A stretch of DNA of 64,000 nucleotides from contig JASAMV010008978.1 of the NCBI GenBank assembly GCA_030248065.1, forward strand, positions 124,001 through 188,000. Reading direction: 5' to 3'. A program made the translations under genes and the position numbers. Source of the stretch: Rhynchonema sp. JSB1_4. Its lineage: Eukaryota; Nematoda; Chromadorea; Monhysterida; Xyalidae. Below are positions 59,901-64,000 of the stretch, piece after piece. Each line of letters begins with the position of its first letter. The stretch's first letter is position 1. Under the pieces are notes generated by a model, which saw nothing but the letters and a program-made list of their open reading frames with translations, was not told the DNA's origin and made no database searches.

Positions 59901-62900
59901 ATACTACGTTGTAACGCTGTTCCACACATACAGTAAGAAAAACATTAAAATTTTTCACCCAAAATCCTAGCCCAAGTTGTCAGTTACAAATAAAAATCAT
60001 CTGATTATCAAATCCGTTGTTTGTGCTTTTCAGTTTTCAAAACACTACACAGCTCACACCCACCCCCCAAGGTAACAAACCCCCAGGCCATCAGCTCTGG
60101 TACAGTAGGTATCCCCCTCCAGAGTACCTCCAACACTGATTGTACGGAACAATGCATTGATGGTCAGACTGTGTACTTTTTATGCGATTCTTCCGCCTGA
60201 ACTCGTCTGAGATTGGATCATTGCATAATCGATACTGAGTTCCGCATTTAAGGCAATAGAATCACGGAGAATTCAACGAGGTTGATAACGGGCGAGTATG
60301 TAGCCGGGTAGTTCTAGAATTAAAAGCTGTGTGAAGTGCGGGGGCTGTCCTAATTTGACTTTGCGCTAGGTTATTTACGGACGCCACCAATATAGACCAC
60401 GGTAGGTGATTGCAGCTGTTGAAATTATTGGCATGTCTCGCCAACTGAACTCGCATGACTTACCGCGGAAAGACGTGGCGCCGCAAATCACGTTACGACG
60501 AAAGATGAACAATAAATTTGGGGAATGATTTTCGCAGTGACATTATAGCATTCCAACGAAAAGTACCGGGAATCAAGGAAGCAAGCAATCAGCAACATAG
60601 TCTTGCAACGGTGAAACATTCGACATTGGTGTTGTGCGATCGTGTCGTGTGATATATATTCAGGCAAAAGCGCCTCGCAGTGTGGCGTGCGTGCTTCGTG
60701 ATGAAAACTTCCACTAATGTTTTTTGGCGCATGGAAATTACGTGATGAAGTTACTCCACCCGACTGATCTCCACATTTGATATCGGGCCAGTGTGCCAAT
60801 GATATCAGCCTAAGCTGCACTCTTATAACGACATTACTCGGACCTATGGGTGGGCACAATACCCAATACCAATACCACCCAATACCAATACCAATACCAG
60901 TGTTTGGTATTGGTATTGGGTCTGATTCTGGTATTGGGTATTGGTATTGAAGCTGGCCTGGTATTGGTATTGGTATTGGGTTTGCCCAGGTATTGGGTCA
61001 AAACCAATACCCAATACTAATCCAGAAAAACCCAATACCAAACCAATACCAAACCCAATACCTGACTCAAAACCCAATACCAAACCCAATACCAACCCAG
61101 TACCAGACCAAAAACCCAATCCCAAACCAATACTAAGACCAATACCCAACACCAATACCAACCCAATACCCAATACTCAATACCAGGCACTTCAGTAGTA
61201 TTGATTTGGTATTGGTATTGGGTCTCGCCCGGTATTGGTATTGGTATTGGGTCCCCAATTTGGTATTGGTATTGGGTATTGGTACAGGGCCGGTATTGGT
61301 ATTGGGTGTCAAAAGTGGTATTGTGCCCAGGCCTACTCGGACCCATCATTTTCGAGGGGGTTAGCCCCCCTAGTATCCGGTATCTTGATTTTTTCACCCA
61401 GGTGTATCCGGTATCTTGACTTTTTGTCCAGGGGTATCTTGCCCTAAACATTTACCGAAAATCGTAAAAATCGCCCATTTTTACCTCCAAAATTCTCAAA
61501 ATCGCTTGATAGTGCAAACATGACACCCAAGATGACCATTTTTTTCGTTAATTTTCCTCTAAAAAATGACCATTTTTTGAACAACCCCTTGGGTATCCGA
61601 GATTTTTTATTTTAGGGGGCAACCCCCCTGGTATCCGAGATTTGTCATTTTGGGTGTCCGAAAATTTGGATTTTGGGTATCCGCTATCCGGACTTTTTGA
61701 TGTCCCAACGACACCACTGTGCGACACTGTAGAGTGTGATCAGAAAGCTGACGACAGATGCGGGCGGGAACCGAAATCATTCTCAAAGCTATTCACCATA
61801 AAACTCAATCGATGTTGCAGGTTATCCGCGAGTCATCCGACGACAAGTGCGTGATCGTAGCGTCATGCGTTACGCTGTTTGAGGCCCTGCAAGCTGCCGA
61901 CGAGCTGAAAGAAGCTGGTTGGTTTCGTTCTCACGTTGTTCTTGTTGGGTGGTTTGTTTTGCTTTTGCTAGATTAAGTATGTGGACTGATAATAGCAATA
62001 AGGACGCAACAGCTGGCCAGTTTTGGCAGCGTTGTGTAACATTTTCCCGGTTGAAACACTGTTTTATGTATTTCGTGGGCGGCGAACTGCTGCGGAGGGC
62101 CAATTGAAATGTTTCGTTAGGCCAACTTGACAAGGCAATCAATCGATATCTTCACTTCCATGCAGAAATTCGATTAAAAATAGCAACGAAACAATCAGTG
62201 AAAGACTAAGAATATGTTCTTTTGGTCGCGCGTGTTTTCGATTGAAAATTTGATGAACCGAACAAACCTCTCGATACAGAGATCTGGAAAGAACTGTTGA
62301 ATTAATGTCAATTTCTCATGATTATAATAGAGATGGCGGGCTGGTTGGTATTACACGCACGAATGACTACGCAAATGCGACTCCACTTGTTGATGATCGG
62401 GTTTCCACGAGATTCGGTACCATCAAAACGCAATTACTGCACGCCTGAACCGTTTTTAGGAGATATAATTTTTAGTCCTTTTACCGAACATAATTGTAGT
62501 GCAAATTTTCAACAATGCGAATCATTTTTAGTTTTGAGTTCTGTTTCTATTGGTCGCACAATGACTATATAAGAATTCATCAAATCAATCCTGATTTTCA
62601 CGTTCAGTCACTCTTAACCACTGTGGTATTTGTGATTTTCTCAAAACATTTTCAGCTGAAATAATCTGGCAGATCAACCACGTTGCCGCAGGTCTGAAAC
62701 ATTCTTTTTACTACATGCTTTGTGTGCGATCACGCAACGCAACGTCATTGACCCGTCACTTTCCCTCTTTACGACTCAGGAAAAAAATCTGACCAATTCT
62801 TATAAAGTCATTGTGCGACCAATATCACAGGAAACGTGTTCCAACGCTAACAACTACCGACATATTCGCACGCAGGCACGCACGTATGCGTAATTGATCC

Positions 62901-62995
62901 GTTCACAATCAAGCCAATTGATGTCAACACAATCGCAAAACACGTGACACGATGCGGCGGACGACTGGTGACGGTGGAGGATCACTATCCGGAAG
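48305..62995 (+). CDS. TKT: transketolase (3' end outside the window)
   Basis: Thiamine-diphosphate enzyme of the non-oxidative pentose phosphate pathway, moving two-carbon ketol units between sugar phosphates in the cytosol. Fourteen exons join in phase: 48305-48495, 49152-49269, 49696-49809, 50816-50978, 51151-51277, 51634-51746, 52796-52929, 53587-53748, 55973-56103, 56841-56944, 58411-58542, 59189-59271, 61821-61917, 62876-62995 (596 codons and one base). Motifs in order: [33 protein letters not shown], the TPP-binding GDGE (182-185) to N213, VDGHD, AEQNM with the catalytic Glu at 397, [41 protein letters not shown]. The final GGIGEAV-type segment, about 50-60 residues, is not found before 64000, so at least one exon lies to the right. 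No motif is broken. Introns carry many transposons. Confidence 0.95.
50031..50307. repeat. inverted-repeat MITE, family M1 (copy 3)
   Basis: Full copy in transketolase intron 3, same orientation as 2669-2945 and 62549-62823. Ends are ATTGGTAGCACAATGGC and GTCATTGTGCGACCAAT. Confidence 0.85.
51895..52240. repeat. AAAAACCG repeat, family M5 (copy 3)
   Basis: In transketolase intron 6. It aligns with the PAPS synthase intron copies through GGCCAAAAGTTGGGCGCCTG and GGGCAACAGGTGGTCTAAAA, and ends in an AAAAACGGTTTTTTCC block. Confidence 0.6.
52967..53070. repeat. GGGCCTGAA-rich repeat, family M6 (copy 3, short)
   Basis: It starts GGCGACTTTTCAGGCCCGG and ends CCGGGACTGAACCGTCGC, a shortened version of the copy at 13690. 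In transketolase intron 7. Confidence 0.7.
54220..55303. mobile_element. 1.1-kb palindromic element flanked by TTAA (P2)
   Basis: Two inverted halves of about 540 bp meet near 54765. Ends read AGTGCCTCTACAATTGAATG and AGTGACTCTACAATTGAATG. TTAA lies directly outside both (54216-54219 and 55304-55307). No transposase frame. In transketolase intron 8. A fragment of the interior (ACAAATAAAAATCATCTGAT and onward) recurs at 59985-60060. Confidence 0.87.
55318..55513 (+). repeat. 196-bp dispersed repeat without inverted ends, family M8 (copy 1)
   Basis: It runs from TTGGTTGGTTTGGTTTATTG to ATCACGGACATCAGGACAGA and is almost identical to 57051-57240. It starts 10 bp beyond the TTAA next to P2. No clear target duplication at this copy. 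Confidence 0.85.
56128..56520. repeat. H3-related AACCGTTTTT repeat
   Basis: It starts TATACTAGTGGACAAAAAAA and ends in a CTTAAGTACTGGAAAA block with GAAAAAACCGTTTTTTC, as in the element at 36847-37276. The right terminus is unclear. In transketolase intron 9. Confidence 0.55.
56948..57014. repeat. (GTT)n microsatellite
   Basis: About 22 GTT units with two interruptions, starting 4 bp after the donor of transketolase exon 10 and running up to the TA-flanked element at 57015. Confidence 0.95.
57051..57240 (+). mobile_element. 190-bp element without inverted ends, exact 9-bp TSD (family M8, copy 2)
   Basis: TCAACTTGG is duplicated exactly at 57042-57050 and 57241-57249. The insert runs TTGGTTGGTTTATTGCTCTC ... 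CATCAGGACAGA, with neither terminal inverted repeats nor a poly(A) tail. It is nearly identical to 55318-55513, so it moved recently. Confidence 0.85.
57361..57785. mobile_element. hAT-like element, family H1 (copy 2), 8-bp TSD with one mismatch
   Basis: Flanks are AGAGAATG (57353-57360) and GGAGAATG (57786-57793). Ends read CGGTGGTGTCGTTAGGGG and CAGTGGTGTCGTTGAGAAAT. It is an inverted version of 29093-29515, with repeated GGTATGGGAAAT words and a core containing TTGACCATTTTTCGTCC. Confidence 0.85.
58641..58899. mobile_element. hAT-like element, family H2 (copy 2), exact 8-bp TSD
   Basis: CTTCTTGT is duplicated exactly at 58633-58640 and 58900-58907. Ends read CAGTGTATTTCCTGGTCCGG and CAGTGTAGTTCCCGGGGGCC. 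Subterminal GGGGGAGATAGCGGAC and GGGGAGATAGCGTACCC words are repeated. 259 bp, in transketolase intron 11. Confidence 0.92.
59326..60138. mobile_element. hAT-like element, family H5, 8-bp TSD, hosting a second hAT-like element
   Basis: Flanks are GTTGTACG (59318-59325) and ATTGTACG (60139-60146), one mismatch. Ends read CAGTGTTGATGGTCGGGGG and CAGTGTTGGAGGTACTCTGG. The word TACAGTAGGTATCCCCC recurs near both ends. It contains the H4 element 59359-59690 and, at 59985-60060, a fragment related to the interior of palindrome P2. In transketolase intron 12. A piece of the same family lies near 35030-35090. Confidence 0.78.
59359..59690. mobile_element. hAT-like element, family H4 (copy 2), 8-bp TSD, nested in H5
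   Basis: Flanks are GTTTTGGG (59351-59358) and GTTTGGGG (59691-59698), one mismatch. Ends read CAGTGATGTGGTTGGGGG and CAGTGATGTAGTTGGTCCGA, an inverted version of 39644-40029, with the same GCTAGCTAGCTTTCTTGCTC words. Confidence 0.88.
60845..61335. mobile_element. hAT-like element built of (CCAATAC)n inverted arrays, exact 8-bp TSD
   Basis: CTCGGACC is duplicated exactly at 60837-60844 and 61336-61343. Ends read TATGGGTGGGCACAATACC and TAGGCCTGGGCACAATACC. The interior consists of degenerate ACCCAATACCAATACC words on one strand switching to GGTATTGGTATTGGG on the other, three switches in all. The reading frames here are repeat translation, not genes. Confidence 0.85.
61344..61719. repeat. 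hAT-like family H1 relative, left end missing
   Basis: The right end CCCAACGACACCACTG is the H1 terminus. Words TATCCGGTATCTTG and GGTATCCGAGATTTTT take the place of the GGTATGGGAAAT words, around a core with two TGACCATTTTTT blocks. The left end stops at the CTCGGACC target of the neighbouring element, so either the insertion point lies in it or the end has decayed. Confidence 0.6.
62549..62823. repeat. inverted-repeat MITE, family M1 (copy 4)
   Basis: Full copy in transketolase intron 13, ending about 50 bp before exon 14. Ends are ATTGGTCGCACAATGAC and GTCATTGTGCGACCAAT. Confidence 0.88.
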
Positions 62996-64000
62996 GTGGG
63001 CGGAAGACAGAAAGAAGAGCGTCTGAGCGCAATCTGAATCGCACAATGTTTATGTTCCGTTCCGTCATCTTTACCTCACAACGATATGATGGGCAGGCGT
63101 TAGGCAAAATACAAACAAAGCTATAATTTTTGTGTCAAATTATGTCAAAATGTTTTCTGTCAAATTATTTCTCGAAATAATTTGAATTCAATTTTAGTTT
63201 TTTCTAGTTTCAAATGCGATTCTTTCATGCTCTCGCATCCTTTGGTCACTCACATTGAAGACTTTGGCTGCAACCTTACTTGGGCAACAAACTGATGGTT
63301 ATTCCGGTTACTGTGTGGAGGGTGATTCTAAAAAGGTTTTGTGCAATGCAGAATGTGTTTTTATTGTGATCTTCGATACAGTAGTATAATAGCTGGTTGC
63401 AAGGTATTCGGACAGCCGAGAAACGGAACTCTGTTTGTAACAAAAACTGAAAATGTTTCCCGTTTTGGACAATAGGGATGCTACCTCCTATCTCGTTGAT
63501 AATTTTGCTGCTGTGCATCCAACACAGAGAAACAACGAACTGTAACACAGAGAAACAACTGCGTGTCATAGAGTCGGCCTTTATTCTCGCTCGCAATCCA
63601 CACATCAACAGAGCACTGAAACCCAACAATAGCCAACATCAGTATCAAAATGTCACTTGTTTATCTGACTGTTTTGCACCTTGTTTGCGTTTTCTGAAGT
63701 GATATTCTTAAGACAACCGGTTCTTATCTCTCTTATTGTTGTTTTTCAGCCCTGACGAGGACACTATTGAGTGTCGAAAATTCGGCAATATATTCTGTGT
63801 ATTGGAATTTGGTGCTGTTCGTCTCTCAAAGACACACAACAACATGATTGCATTACGGCACTGCCATCCCGGCAACATCAAAGTCGTTGATCATTTATCA
63901 TGAATAGCATTATACTGGCGGATGAAAAACGAAAAAAGCATTCACGAAAAAACGGGTCCATCTGACACGTGAAAAGAAACCGAAAAACCTCAGCCTCTGG
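62996..64000. other. start of transketolase intron 14; no exon seen
   Basis: The stretch begins with a GTGGGC donor. No segment matches the expected C-terminal transketolase sequence in any frame, and no repeat from the catalogue is recognised. Confidence 0.5.

Noticed and set aside
60844..61451. Frames rich in GIGLVLG or YWYWV
   Set aside because: Translation of the CCAATAC minisatellite element.
63751..63860. Open stretch after a TTTTTCAG acceptor as the last transketolase exon
   Set aside because: No frame gives the conserved GGIGEAV-type C-terminal sequence.

Overview
The window is nuclear DNA from an animal, most likely an invertebrate; I cannot name the species. It holds intron-rich genes with GT-AG introns, secreted domains typical of animals, a fused bifunctional PAPS synthase, and a heavy load of small inverted-repeat transposons. 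There is no sign of bacterial operons, phage or CRISPR. I rebuilt the genes by joining exons in phase by eye. All splice calls come from reading frame, conserved family motifs and GT/AG sites, not from transcripts.

Layout. 0.95-4.3 kb (minus): a secreted Sushi(CCP)+CUB protein in 7 exons (copy A). 8.5-10.8 kb (plus): a GT31 beta-1,3-glycosyltransferase in 7 exons. 12.5-16.6 kb (minus): a paralogue of copy A with the same exon pattern (copy B), so the two lie in a dispersed segmental duplication that flanks the glycosyltransferase. 19.26-19.70 kb (plus): a 76-residue prepropeptide that would release a small six-cysteine, probably amidated peptide. 20.58-21.08 kb (plus): a weakly supported small secreted protein. 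22.3-24.9 kb: intergenic G/C-run foldback repeats. 23.69 or 27.23 to 46.20 kb (plus): a complete bifunctional PAPS synthase (APS kinase + ATP sulfurylase) in 18 exons, with a second candidate first exon 3.5 kb upstream. 48.3 kb to beyond the right edge (plus): transketolase, 14 exons seen, with the last exon(s) outside the window.

Functionally, PAPS synthase makes the universal sulfate donor and the GT31 enzyme builds Golgi glycans, so both may serve sulfated glycan production. Transketolase is pentose-phosphate housekeeping. The Sushi-CUB pair and the Cys-rich peptide are extracellular products. Nothing suggests that these genes act as one unit.

The most unusual content is the transposon layer. 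Introns of PAPS synthase and transketolase are filled with short non-autonomous elements, many with target-site duplications that can be read directly. They include several hAT-like families with 8-bp duplications, two kb-scale near-perfect palindromes flanked by TTAA, TWA-type PIF/Harbinger-like elements, TA-type elements, and a 190-bp element with a 9-bp duplication and no inverted ends. Several are nested inside each other. One 68-bp PAPS synthase exon is squeezed between two transposons only 18 and 28 bp away. About half of the inferred splice donors carry T at intron position +3 (GTTGGT, GTTAGT), which is atypical for animals.
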